This document shows positions 30,397 through 40,830 of a stretch of DNA of 64,000 bases, piece by piece; position 1 is the first letter of the stretch; every line of letters begins with the position of its first letter. Made by a program: the position numbers and the translations under genes. Source of the stretch: Zopfochytrium polystomum (lineage: Eukaryota > Chytridiomycota > Chytridiomycetes > Chytridiales > Chytridiaceae); contig JAIVFJ010000281.1 of assembly GCA_025765615.1 (NCBI GenBank), forward strand, positions 1-64,000, given 5' to 3'. The notes under the pieces are model-generated. The model saw only the letters and a program-made list of their open reading frames with translations. It ran no database searches and was not told the DNA's origin.

Positions 30397-31992
30397 TCAT
30401 CTCCCCCTTTTAGGCCTCTTCTGCAACTTGGTGGGGTACCTGGTCTTGAACTTGAGTAGAAGGTCTTGGCAGTGAGTGAGGTTTGACTCAGGTTCCCAGG
30501 TGTTTTCAGCATCTGAGTAACCTTTCCACTTAACAAGGAACTTGAGTGTCCTTCCAAACCACTTGGCATCCAAGATTTGTTCAACCTCAAATTCCTCTTC
30601 ACCTTCTACCTCAACTGGAGGAGGAGGAGGAACAACTCTGCCTGGAATGGAATTGGCCACAAACTTCTCCAAAAGGCTGACATGGAAAACTGGGTGGATC
30701 TTCATGGATGCAGGGAGATCCAGCTTGAAGGTGACTGGATTGATTTGCTCCAAGATCTTGAAAGGTCCCAACTTGAGGTTGTCCAGCTTGGGACTTGGTC
30801 TTTTGGTCTGCAAGTTCTTCCTCATGCCTCGCCAGTAAAAGTCCCTGGAAACAAGCTTATATGTCTTGTGCTCTCCTGGGTGTCCAGCTGTTGCTGCATC
30901 ATGCCTTGTCTTGAGTATCTCAAGTTTTTCCTCTTCTTGGCTGATTTGAATCTTGTGAGGCTTGGGGTCCTTGGAAATAGCATAGGCCCACACACTCTCA
31001 GGAAGCAGTGAAAGGTGTGTCTTGGATGGTGGGGTGAAACCATCTCCCCCTTCAGGTGCAAGGTCTGTCCTTCTGTGCTCATCAGCAGTGGGGCTTGAAT
31101 TGTTGACTGGGAACTGTGATTCTTGAATCTTTGACTGAGGGTTCTGTTCTTGGCAAAGACTGTGAGCTGTGGAGCTTGAATCTTGAATTTGGACTGTGAA
31201 CTGTGGTACTTGAATCTTTGACTGTGGGTTCTGTGAACTACAGACTTGGCCATGACTGTGAGCTCTATGAGCTGTCCTGGAATCTTGACTATGAACTGTG
31301 AACTGTGAAACTTGAATCTTGGCTGGGATCTGTGAGCTGTAGGCTGATACTGGAGCTGTCATTTGTCTTTGACCTTGGATACTAGGCTGAGAACCTTGAA
31401 TCAGGGACTTGAGAGAATGAGACTTGGAGGCTTCACTTGAGTTTTGGGTGACTGTTCCAATTGGTGGAGGTTGGACTTGACCAGTGACCCAATCAATGGC
31501 AGGGTTCTGGGCTTGCAGCCATGGTAATCCCAGGATGACAGAGAATGTGGGTGAGCCAAGATCCAATACTTCCAGATTGACCATGGATGGTGGAAAGTCT
31601 TGGATGTGGAGGTTTAGCTTGGTTTCATGGCTGATTTCCTTGAACAGAGCATGATTGGCAAAGTGGACCTTGAGGGGTGTGGATTTCTTGATCGTAGGAA
31701 TGGCACAAGACTTGGCAAGGGTGGCATCAATGATGTTGCAGGATGATCCAGAGTCTATAAGGGCCTTGGTTGTGATGGTTGACTTGGGTGAGAGTTGAAT
31801 CTTGACATCCATGGTGAGTTGGTGGGGCTTGGAATCTGAGGTGTTTGTGGTGCTGGTGGTGGTGATGAAACAGGGGCAGCTTGGAGGAGGGTCCAGGGAA
31901 TTGCCCCTCAGTGAGCCTGGACCTGGGAGTTTGGGTGCTTCTTCCTTGGGCAGTCCTTGACAGCATGCTCCTTGGAGCCACAGTAAAAACAC
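30397..31992 (-). CDS. shortened Pol of copy C (protease plus chromodomain)
   Basis: Same 531-codon translation as copies A and D: protease DSGSS motif, Ser/Gln-rich linker, integrase zinc-finger remnant, chromodomain. The RT/RNase H block and the integrase core are precisely absent. The open frame survives in all three copies. As in B, the true start is by frameshift from Gag. Confidence 0.85.
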   Translation of the reverse strand: MFLLWLQGACCQGLPKEEAPKLPGPGSLRGNSLDPPPSCPCFITTTSTTNTSDSKPHQLTMDVKIQLSPKSTITTKALIDSGSSCNIIDATLAKSCAIPTIKKSTPLKVHFANHALFKEISHETKLNLHIQDFPPSMVNLEVLDLGSPTFSVILGLPWLQAQNPAIDWVTGQVQPPPIGTVTQNSSEASKSHSLKSLIQGSQPSIQGQRQMTAPVSAYSSQIPAKIQVSQFTVHSQDSRTAHRAHSHGQVCSSQNPQSKIQVPQFTVQIQDSSSTAHSLCQEQNPQSKIQESQFPVNNSSPTADEHRRTDLAPEGGDGFTPPSKTHLSLLPESVWAYAISKDPKPHKIQISQEEEKLEILKTRHDAATAGHPGEHKTYKLVSRDFYWRGMRKNLQTKRPSPKLDNLKLGPFKILEQINPVTFKLDLPASMKIHPVFHVSLLEKFVANSIPGRVVPPPPPVEVEGEEEFEVEQILDAKWFGRTLKFLVKWKGYSDAENTWEPESNLTHCQDLLLKFKTRYPTKLQKRPKRGR

Positions 31993-32831
31993 AGTCCCTG
32001 CTGGGCCCTCCTTGTTTTCTCCTCTTGGCTCAGAGGACCCTTAGGAAGTGTCTCAACTGCATCCACTTGCATGGGTTCAGGAACTGTGAGAGCTTGAGGA
32101 ACTGGGGTAGGTCTTGATGTAGTTCCTACTTGTCTTTGCTTCAGCCTCTTGGAGTAGAGTCTGTTGTCAATCTTGATGGCAAGGAGAATGTACTCTTCCA
32201 AGGTCTCAGGGATGTGCAGAGACTGGGAGAGCATGTCTTGGATAGACTCATGGAGACCATCATGGTACAGCTCCATCAGAGCTGCATCATTGTATCCAGA
32301 GTCTCTGGCTAGTTGCTTGAATTGGTTGGTGTAGGCCACACAAGATTGCTTTCCTTGCTTGATATGCTTGAGCTTGGATCTTGCTGTCCAAGATGCGTAG
32401 GGGTCACCAAAGGTAGCTTCCAGCCCCTCCCAGAGCTCTTGCAGGGTGGTGGGTGTGCTTGGGAGAGATCTGTACCATGATTGAGCTTGACCAGACAGGA
32501 GGGTGCTTGTGAAAAGAACCTTGACTTGCTCACTGGGAAATCTTGAAGGTTGGAGAAGGATGACATTCTCCACAGTGGCCATGAAGTTCCTAAGGTCTTT
32601 GGCCAGCCCAGTGAACTTGTCAGGGCTGGGAACCTTGGGCTCTCTTGCTTGGTTGGCTTGAGGCAGGGGAAGAGCTTGATGTTCTTGTTGGTGAAGTTGT
32701 TGTTGAAGCTGGTGCTGCTGGTGAAGGACTTGTTCTTGAAGTTGGTGTGTCTGTCTTGAAAGGGCTTGTAATTGGTCCATCAAGGCTTGGAAGGCAGTTG
32801 CATCAGGGAAGGTGTTGTTTGGGTCAGACAT
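31908..32831 (-). CDS. Gag polyprotein of copy C
   Basis: 307 residues from the ATG at 32831, with the same gag domain and CCHC knuckle as B, including DGLHESIQ (B-type, unlike copy A). Intact. Confidence 0.9.
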   Translation of the reverse strand: MSDPNNTFPDATAFQALMDQLQALSRQTHQLQEQVLHQQHQLQQQLHQQEHQALPLPQANQAREPKVPSPDKFTGLAKDLRNFMATVENVILLQPSRFPSEQVKVLFTSTLLSGQAQSWYRSLPSTPTTLQELWEGLEATFGDPYASWTARSKLKHIKQGKQSCVAYTNQFKQLARDSGYNDAALMELYHDGLHESIQDMLSQSLHIPETLEEYILLAIKIDNRLYSKRLKQRQVGTTSRPTPVPQALTVPEPMQVDAVETLPKGPLSQEEKTRRAQQGLCFYCGSKEHAVKDCPRKKHPNSQVQAH

Positions 32832-32871
32832 GATGGCAGAGAGTAGTGGGAGAGGGTGAAGTGAATTATGA

Positions 32872-33179
32872 TGTCAGGAACAGGGCAGGACAGGACAAGG
32901 CAGACAAGGAACTGAGAGGAGTGATGATTGTATTGGAAACAATAATTCACTTGAGGGATGGGACAGGTCCCCCATCCCCCTTTTATACCTTTTGAGAGTG
33001 TTCCTTGTCAAGACTCCAAGAAAGTTCCAGAAAGAGCAATTAGTAATGCAATGATACCAATGATACCAATGACAACAAGACAAGTCAGGAAAGCAAAGAA
33101 GGTTCCAGAAGGTTCCACAAGGTTCCATGAAGGAATGTTCTAGAAGGTTCCAGAGGTTTCCAGAGGGTGATTCATAACA
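32872..33179 (-). repeat. LTR3 (5' LTR of C, 3' LTR of D)
   Basis: 308 bp, same form as LTR2 and LTR4. Shared by the two deleted units. Confidence 0.93.
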
Positions 33180-34775
33180 TCATCTCCCCCTTTTAGGCCT
33201 CTTCTGCAACTTGGTGGGGTACCTGGTCTTGAACTTGAGTAGAAGGTCTTGGCAGTGAGTGAGGTTTGACTCAGGTTCCCAGGTGTTTTCAGCATCTGAG
33301 TAACCTTTCCACTTAACAAGGAACTTGAGTGTCCTTCCAAACCACTTGGCATCCAAGATTTGTTCAACCTCAAATTCCTCTTCACCTTCTACCTCAACTG
33401 GAGGAGGAGGAGGAACAACTCTGCCTGGAATGGAATTGGCCACAAACTTCTCCAAAAGGCTGACATGGAAAACTGGGTGGATCTTCATGGATGCAGGGAG
33501 ATCCAGCTTGAAGGTGACTGGATTGATTTGCTCCAAGATCTTGAAAGGTCCCAACTTGAGGTTGTCCAGCTTGGGACTTGGTCTTTTGGTCTGCAAGTTC
33601 TTCCTCATGCCTCGCCAGTAAAAGTCCCTGGAAACAAGCTTATATGTCTTGTGCTCTCCTGGGTGTCCAGCTGTTGCTGCATCATGCCTTGTCTTGAGTA
33701 TCTCAAGTTTTTCCTCTTCTTGGCTGATTTGAATCTTGTGAGGCTTGGGGTCCTTGGAAATAGCATAGGCCCACACACTCTCAGGAAGCAGTGAAAGGTG
33801 TGTCTTGGATGGTGGGGTGAAACCATCTCCCCCTTCAGGTGCAAGGTCTGTCCTTCTGTGCTCATCAGCAGTGGGGCTTGAATTGTTGACTGGGAACTGT
33901 GATTCTTGAATCTTTGACTGAGGGTTCTGTTCTTGGCAAAGACTGTGAGCTGTGGAGCTTGAATCTTGAATTTGGACTGTGAACTGTGGTACTTGAATCT
34001 TTGACTGTGGGTTCTGTGAACTACAGACTTGGCCATGACTGTGAGCTCTATGAGCTGTCCTGGAATCTTGACTATGAACTGTGAACTGTGAAACTTGAAT
34101 CTTGGCTGGGATCTGTGAGCTGTAGGCTGATACTGGAGCTGTCATTTGTCTTTGACCTTGGATACTAGGCTGAGAACCTTGAATCAGGGACTTGAGAGAA
34201 TGAGACTTGGAGGCTTCACTTGAGTTTTGGGTGACTGTTCCAATTGGTGGAGGTTGGACTTGACCAGTGACCCAATCAATGGCAGGGTTCTGGGCTTGCA
34301 GCCATGGTAATCCCAGGATGACAGAGAATGTGGGTGAGCCAAGATCCAATACTTCCAGATTGACCATGGATGGTGGAAAGTCTTGGATGTGGAGGTTTAG
34401 CTTGGTTTCATGGCTGATTTCCTTGAACAGAGCATGATTGGCAAAGTGGACCTTGAGGGGTGTGGATTTCTTGATCGTAGGAATGGCACAAGACTTGGCA
34501 AGGGTGGCATCAATGATGTTGCAGGATGATCCAGAGTCTATAAGGGCCTTGGTTGTGATGGTTGACTTGGGTGAGAGTTGAATCTTGACATCCATGGTGA
34601 GTTGGTGGGGCTTGGAATCTGAGGTGTTTGTGGTGCTGGTGGTGGTGATGAAACAGGGGCAGCTTGGAGGAGGGTCCAGGGAATTGCCCCTCAGTGAGCC
34701 TGGACCTGGGAGTTTGGGTGCTTCTTCCTTGGGCAGTCCTTGACAGCATGCTCCTTGGAGCCACAGTAAAAACAC
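33180..34775 (-). CDS. shortened Pol of copy D (protease plus chromodomain)
   Basis: Translation matches copies A and C, with the same two deletion junctions. C and D have the same 2,475-bp internal length and look like direct tandem copies. Confidence 0.85.
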   Translation of the reverse strand: MFLLWLQGACCQGLPKEEAPKLPGPGSLRGNSLDPPPSCPCFITTTSTTNTSDSKPHQLTMDVKIQLSPKSTITTKALIDSGSSCNIIDATLAKSCAIPTIKKSTPLKVHFANHALFKEISHETKLNLHIQDFPPSMVNLEVLDLGSPTFSVILGLPWLQAQNPAIDWVTGQVQPPPIGTVTQNSSEASKSHSLKSLIQGSQPSIQGQRQMTAPVSAYSSQIPAKIQVSQFTVHSQDSRTAHRAHSHGQVCSSQNPQSKIQVPQFTVQIQDSSSTAHSLCQEQNPQSKIQESQFPVNNSSPTADEHRRTDLAPEGGDGFTPPSKTHLSLLPESVWAYAISKDPKPHKIQISQEEEKLEILKTRHDAATAGHPGEHKTYKLVSRDFYWRGMRKNLQTKRPSPKLDNLKLGPFKILEQINPVTFKLDLPASMKIHPVFHVSLLEKFVANSIPGRVVPPPPPVEVEGEEEFEVEQILDAKWFGRTLKFLVKWKGYSDAENTWEPESNLTHCQDLLLKFKTRYPTKLQKRPKRGR

Positions 34776-35614
34776 AGTCCCTGCTGGGCCCTCCTTGTTT
34801 TCTCCTCTTGGCTCAGAGGACCCTTAGGAAGTGTCTCAACTGCATCCACTTGCATGGGTTCAGGAACTGTGAGAGCTTGAGGAACTGGGGTAGGTCTTGA
34901 TGTAGTTCCTACTTGTCTTTGCTTCAGCCTCTTGGAGTAGAGTCTGTTGTCAATCTTGATGGCAAGGAGAATGTACTCTTCCAAGGTCTCAGGGATGTGC
35001 AGAGACTGGGAGAGCATGTCTTGGATAGACTCATGGAGACCATCATGGTACAGCTCCATCAGAGCTGCATCATTGTATCCAGAGTCTCTGGCTAGTTGCT
35101 TGAATTGGTTGGTGTAGGCCACACAAGATTGCTTTCCTTGCTTGATATGCTTGAGCTTGGATCTTGCTGTCCAAGATGCGTAGGGGTCACCAAAGGTAGC
35201 TTCCAGCCCCTCCCAGAGCTCTTGCAGGGTGGTGGGTGTGCTTGGGAGAGATCTGTACCATGATTGAGCTTGACCAGACAGGAGGGTGCTTGTGAAAAGA
35301 ACCTTGACTTGCTCACTGGGAAATCTTGAAGGTTGGAGAAGGATGACATTCTCCACAGTGGCCATGAAGTTCCTAAGGTCTTTGGCCAGCCCAGTGAACT
35401 TGTCAGGGCTGGGAACCTTGGGCTCTCTTGCTTGGTTGGCTTGAGGCAGGGGAAGAGCTTGATGTTCTTGTTGGTGAAGTTGTTGTTGAAGCTGGTGCTG
35501 CTGGTGAAGGACTTGTTCTTGAAGTTGGTGTGTCTGTCTTGAAAGGGCTTGTAATTGGTCCATCAAGGCTTGGAAGGCAGTTGCATCAGGGAAGGTGTTG
35601 TTTGGGTCAGACAT
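34691..35614 (-). CDS. Gag polyprotein of copy D
   Basis: 307 residues from the ATG at 35614; same protein as copy C. Intact gag domain and zinc knuckle. Confidence 0.9.
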   Translation of the reverse strand: MSDPNNTFPDATAFQALMDQLQALSRQTHQLQEQVLHQQHQLQQQLHQQEHQALPLPQANQAREPKVPSPDKFTGLAKDLRNFMATVENVILLQPSRFPSEQVKVLFTSTLLSGQAQSWYRSLPSTPTTLQELWEGLEATFGDPYASWTARSKLKHIKQGKQSCVAYTNQFKQLARDSGYNDAALMELYHDGLHESIQDMLSQSLHIPETLEEYILLAIKIDNRLYSKRLKQRQVGTTSRPTPVPQALTVPEPMQVDAVETLPKGPLSQEEKTRRAQQGLCFYCGSKEHAVKDCPRKKHPNSQVQAH

Positions 35615-35654
35615 GATGGCAGAGAGTAGTGGGAGAGGGTGAAGTGAATTATGA

Positions 35655-35962
35655 TGTCAGGAACAGGGCAGGACAGGACAAGGCAGACAAGGAACTGAGA
35701 GGAGTGATGATTGTATTGGAAACAATAATTCACTTGAGGGATGGGACAGGTCCCCCATCCCCCTTTTATACCTTTTGAGAGTGTTCCTTGTCAAGACTCC
35801 AAGAAAGTTCCAGAAAGAGCAATTAGTAATGCAATGATACCAATGATACCAATGACAACAAGACAAGTCAGGAAAGCAAAGAAGGTTCCAGAAGGTTCCA
35901 CAAGGTTCCATGAAGGAATGTTCTAGAAGGTTCCAGAGGTTTCCAGAGGGTGATTCATAACA
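35655..35962 (-). repeat. LTR4 (5' LTR of D, outer right end of the array)
   Basis: 308 bp, followed at 35963-35967 by GCACT, the partner of the left-hand duplication. Transcription from here would read the whole array leftwards. Confidence 0.93.
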
Positions 35963-36134
35963 GCACTGATCCACACGCCAGTCAAATTTCTTGTGCAAAG
36001 GACTAGTGGGGCCATGGAATGAGGGCTCTTTCTGGGATTCTGGTGTTCTTCCAGCAACACTGCTAAGAAACTTTTCTCCAGCACCTACAAGTAGCTTTAG
36101 TGATCAATTTAAAATGTCATGCCCAAATTCAAGC

Positions 36135-36205
36135 GCAACAGTGGTTCAGTGGTAGAATTATCGCCTGCCACGCGGTAGACCTGGGTCCGATTCCCGGCTG
36201 TTGCA
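36135..36205 (+). tRNA. tRNA-Gly (GCC)
   Basis: 71 nt, no intron. Acceptor GCAACAG pairs with CTGTTGC and the discriminator is A. D-arm GTTCAGTGGTAGAAT, anticodon stem ATCGC/GCGGT with loop CTGCCAC and anticodon GCC at 36167-36169, T-arm CTGGG-TCCGATT-CCCGG. It lies between the LTR array and the LINE relic. Confidence 0.95.
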
Positions 36206-36390
36206 ACATACTGCGAGACTGGGAATTTCATTAGATATGTCTTTGTAACTGTATTTCATTTTCTTATTTCCCCAAAGCTCTCAAAAGCAAGAAATGGACC
36301 AATCGCCAAAGGAGTCCAACAGGTGACTCCACTGTCCTCTCTGGTGTTTGGTGCAGTCTGGTTCCACTGCTGTTGTGCTATATTTGTTGG

Positions 36391-39300
36391 ATCTCTGAAT
36401 GAATGGTCAGGCTCTCTCGTGAACTTTTACTCCTGTCTGGTCCCAATGCAATCACTCTCTTTCTCTCCCTTGTCCAACGAACCTTCCTTGTCCTTGATAT
36501 CCCCTCCACATGGACCCTCACCGCCATTTTCCCAATTTTAAAGAAGGACGCGTGGGGTGGTGATGTCACCAACCTCTGACCCATCAGCCTGTGCGAACTG
36601 GCCGCCAAAGTAGTCCAGGGCGTCCGTCTTCGCCGCTTATCCCAAATCCTCTCCTCCACCCCTGTGATCCTCAAAGGCCGTAACTTCTCTGCCCTTCCTG
36701 GCTCCTCTCCTGATCCTCCCCTCCATTTGGTTCGCTCAGCCCTAGATTACTGTCATGAGACCTCCTCTCCCCTCTTCCTCCTTCTTAACGACATCAAGAA
36801 GGCCTTTGACAGTGCACCAGTCGCTGGCCTTATTTCTGCCTGGCATCGCATCCATCTACCAGAGTCTTACGTTCGGATGCGTGTCAACACCCAAACTCGG
36901 TTTCGTTCATTTGTCATCACTGCCTTTGGCCCTTCCCCCACTTTTCCTATTGGCACCATGATCCAGCAAGGCTCCCTCGAAGGCCCCCTCGACATGCGCA
37001 TTTTCTGGGACCCTGTCCTCTCCGCACTTGATAAACACACCACCGGCATCACCTTTGCAGTCAATCCTCCACCAACAATACCTACTCCCCTCATTTCCCC
37101 CACCCCTCCCATCTCAGTTTCCGGATTTGCCCTGGTGGATGACACGAACACGCTCTCTTGCTCGTTCCTTGATCTTCAGCAGCAGGCCAACATCCTCTAT
37201 GCATATCAGTCACACAACAACATTGAGTCTAACACCCGTAAAATCTTCATCTCAGCCGCCAACATCTCAGCAGACTGCCACAGGCAGATAATGTGGGGCC
37301 TGACCCCTATCCCCATCCAGCCTGACTCCGTCCCTTATCCCACTTTTATTTGCCAACCAATTCTCCATCACGTCCTCCCTTCCTCCTCTTTTCCGAGTTC
37401 ACGCCCACCCTGTCTCTGATGTACCCTGGTTTGTTCGTCTCCCACTCCTGCCTGACCTACAGTGCTCCCAAATCTTTTTCTTTGAGCAACTCCTCTCTGC
37501 TTCTCTTAAACCCCTTACATTTCGTGGCTGCAGCAAGGCAAAGAAGTCCTTACGCACCCTTTACAACTCCCTCTGCCCTCACTTCAATACCCTCCCCACC
37601 CTTCGCTCCCGACAATTTTACAACATCCCTCCTCGACGAAGACTGTCCAATCCCTTCCATTACCCCCTCTATCCACATCGCCTTTCCCCCATTCCCCTCG
37701 TCAGCCCTATCCCCTTTTTCACTACCCCCATCCCTCCCCTTTCCCTCACACTTGACACTGATGGCTCCCTCCGCAACACTGGCTTTATGGCTGCAGCAGT
37801 AGTCTCCCTCGACCCTCCCTTCTCCTTCGCTGTCGCTCTCCCCTCCATTGCTTGCTCTTCTGCCACGGCTGAACTTGTCGGACTTCTTTCTGCCTTGATT
37901 TCTACACACCACCTCCCCACTCCTATCACCATCCAACTTGACGACAGTTCTGTTGTCACCACATACAATCTCCTCTTCTCTCAACCCCCCAACCCCATTG
38001 CTTCCTTCTCCCTAGCTACCCTTGGCCTTCACCCCGCCCCACCCAATACTCCCCTCCTTGTCCCCTTCTGTGCTCTCCTCCGCTCACCCCTCGCCTCGCT
38101 TTGGGCCCTCGTCGGACACGCCCTCTCGCTACTTGTTGGACCTCCCCCAACTGTGATCTGGACCTGTGGCCACTCTGGTTCTGCCGGCAACGAGGCAGCC
38201 GATCATCTTGCCTCTCACCTCCAAGTCACGACACCCCCCATCAATATCCCCTTCACCTCACAGACCCTCCTACCTGCAACAGCCTTCATCAGTGAAACAG
38301 CAGTCCTCAGGCAACTCCGCCGACAACTCCGCCTCCTACATCGTCACACACTCCACAGTAGTCTCTCCAATTACTCTTTTGCTTCTGTTTTCCGAGACTC
38401 CTTTTCCTCTGTTCAGTGGGAGTCTACTTTCCTCGTTCTTCACTCTGGCACACGCCCTTCCTCCCTTTTTGATACGCTTTCTGCTTCACACCACCGCAAA
38501 TTCCGCCTCCAACTCTTCACTGAATCACTACCCTCTCAATCACGCCTCCACCTCTGGTACCCTATGGTTTACCCCAATGGTTGCTGTCATCGTTGTGCAA
38601 CTGTGGCAGAGACCTTCTCTCACATCTTTCTCTGCCCTGTTGCTCACGATGCCTTCCTTTCTGTTAAGAACTCCCTCGCATCCGCCTTGGCCTCTTGTGC
38701 CCCCTCAGACGCCCTACACCCAAAACCTCACTCCTCTGCCCACTTTTGGCTATCCCTCCCTGAATTTTCCCTCTCTGCCAATGCGCCGCTCAACTTCCTC
38801 ACTCTCCTTCAGGGTATCATCCCTCAATCCTTTTACGATATCCTCCACCACAGCGAGACCTTCCCAGCTGACGAAGTCGTTACTGCCCTTGTACGCATCT
38901 TTCATGACTTCCTCCTCGACGTCCATCAGTTAATCTGGCGCCCTCGCTGTGACGAAACTATCCTCTGGGAACGCGACCACAGCATTACACCCTCCGAAAA
39001 GCATTGCCACCGCCCACCATCTTCTCCCACTCCTCCACCTGTAAGCCCTGCTACGTCCCACGCACCGTCCCCAGTTGCAAACCCCACTCCCGCAGCCTCG
39101 CAGGTCAACTCCTCCCCCTCGCAATCCCCCACTCCAAGGTTATCACCCAGCAATACTGCCTCCCCGCAGCCTCAAATACCCCCTGTACATCAGCAACAGC
39201 CACCTCGTACTACTCAATGCGGTACATGCGGCTGCCACCACTCCAACACCTGTCCTCCTGATTGGCTCCTCTTGCGAGGCAGTATTCGGTCCTGGCGCCA

Positions 39301-39756
39301 TCACTACCTTGGCCTTGTTCGCCCAGCTCTTGGAACGCTCTGGATTCGGCGCACAGTCACTGTTTCCAATCCTACTCCACAGACAATTATGCGTCCCCCA
39401 CATCCTGTACCGCCAGACGTGCACTAATTGCCTTCCACCTCCCCTGCTCCACCCCTTTACCACAGCTCTGCCCTTTCCTTCCTGACTCCTTCCACCCACT
39501 TACTCCGCTGTCAGAATGACACTTTCCGCAAGGCCTAGGCCTTAAATTTTCTCCCCCTTTAGTTGTTGTTGTAGATTTCTTGTGGTTGTTTACTTTGTTT
39601 CCCTGTAGTGTTAGCGGCTAGGGTGGCCTGTGTGCGGTAACGCGCTTGGTTCTGTCAAGGTTCTTGGCTTCCTGCCATACCTGCGTGGCATCTCACTCTT
39701 CCTGTCACACAGCCTCCGGCTGCGTGAAATAATAAAAAAAAAAAAAAATAAAAAAA
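36391..39756 (+). mobile_element. decayed non-LTR retrotransposon with RT, RNase H and zinc knuckle, poly(A)-tailed
   Basis: A pseudogene of LINE type. RT fingers (AIFPILKKDAWGGDV, then N-L-stop-PISLCELAAKV, about 36520-36610), motif A (LLLNDIKKAFDSAPVAGL) near 36780-36835, motif B-like QQGSLEGPLD, catalytic FALVDDTNTLSC near 37125. A frame change follows. The RNase H domain from about 37745 has DTDGS, ATAELVGLLSAL, QLDDSSVV and GHSGSAGNEAADHLA. A CCHRC...H...C zinc-knuckle-like segment (NGCCHRCATVAETFSHIFLC) lies at about 38578-38637 and a Pro-rich tail to 39427. The poly(A)-rich end is at 39728-39756. An in-frame TGA in the fingers and the frameshift make it non-functional. The 5' end is not defined. 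It has no close similarity to the RT relic at 8.7-9.1 kb. Confidence 0.8.
37787..39427 (+). pseudogene. RNase H and C-terminal part of the LINE ORF2
   Basis: The longest surviving frame of the LINE (about 546 codons). It keeps the RNase H acidic residues, the downstream Cys/His knuckle and a second CGTCGCHH-type cluster near the end. The RT-bearing part (to 37419) is in another frame, so full ORF2 cannot be made. The first codon used here is internal. Confidence 0.75.
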
Positions 39757-40830
39757 AGGTCAGTGGGGCAAAGGGGGGTGCTCTCGAAGAGAATCGGTGA
39801 CCCTACTCCATTCGTTCCTAATGACTGGTGAGCACTGTGCAGTGGGAACCCCAATTTACTCAGTTTTTGTCCCGCAAGGTGTGGGCGCCTGGGCCATGTG
39901 TGCTATGTTTAGGCTATAGAACAACAACGTAGAGGTCCACAAACTGTGAGAGGTTGGATTGGCAGGCAGACAGGGCTGCTGGAGCTGCCACACTGTTGAT
40001 GCAGAAGCAGCCACAGTAGCAAGGCTTCTTATAAAATGAGATCTTTTCTATTTCTCTTTGTTGATGAAAAAGTTTGCAATGCTGGGGGGAAAAAATGAAA
40101 AGGAAAAGCTATTTTGTCCTCAAAATAGGAAGTACGATCCTCCGGGGGTGGGAAAAGGGTGTTTGCCCTTCGCTCTTGAGACTGCCCACGCGGGTCAGAC
40201 GGCCTGACCAGGTTTGAAGTCACTGCGTGTCGCTTGCGGTTGGTTTTGAAGAAGAATGAGCTCACAATTTTTTTTTTTTTTTTCAAGTCACGCCCCGCAG
40301 ACAACTCACGAACGAAACACCAACTTCTTCAGAGTGAAAGGAAAGAAGGAAAGAAGGAGCAAACGGAGACAGGTCCTTGACCCCAAACGCCCAAACGGAC
40401 CCTAACGCAGGCCCGCTAACAACCCCAGCGTCCCAGTTCAACCCAAGTTCTACCAAAGATTCAAATGAATATAGGAGAAGCGCATTTGCCAGAACACTAA
40501 AACAAGACACCCTCCCCCAACTTCCCCTCAAACAAAGAAAGGTGGTTAGGAGTGCGACGGCACCACGGAAAACGGCTACTGGGAAACCAACGCAGGACCA
40601 AAGAAATGACGCTATAGACGCGAGAGATTCAAGAAAGAAAAAGGGATGGCTAGAACGCACTTGACCGCACGACCGCAGGGGGGAATACACAGAGAAACGA
40701 GGAAGTGGAAGGGGCGCAGAAGTGGGTCAACGCCAGCTGCCAAAAACGAAAAAAAAAAATGAAGGAATCGGTCACGCAACATGCATACACATAGCAGAAC
40801 TCCCTGTCTAACACAACCGAACACACCTCC
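39757..40830. other. no supported gene
   Basis: Intergenic between the LINE tail and the 3' end of the membrane-protein gene. Short frames on both strands (for example 40377-40664 plus) have no recognisable domains. A poly(T) run occurs at 40268-40283. Confidence 0.5.

Larger units (their letters stand above)
25137..35962 (-). mobile_element. tandem chromovirus array: LTR1-B-LTR2-C-LTR3-D-LTR4
   Basis: Four LTRs (25137-25489, 30089-30396, 32872-33179, 35655-35962) separate one full-length internal region B (25490-30088, 4,599 bp) and two identical-length deleted regions C (30397-32871) and D (33180-35654), 2,475 bp each. The only target-site duplication is GCACT at 25132-25136 and 35963-35967, at the outer ends. 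The three units therefore entered or grew as a block sharing LTRs, rather than by three insertions. LTR1 is 353 bp and the other three are 308 bp, differing by one 45-bp repeat unit. Confidence 0.93.
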
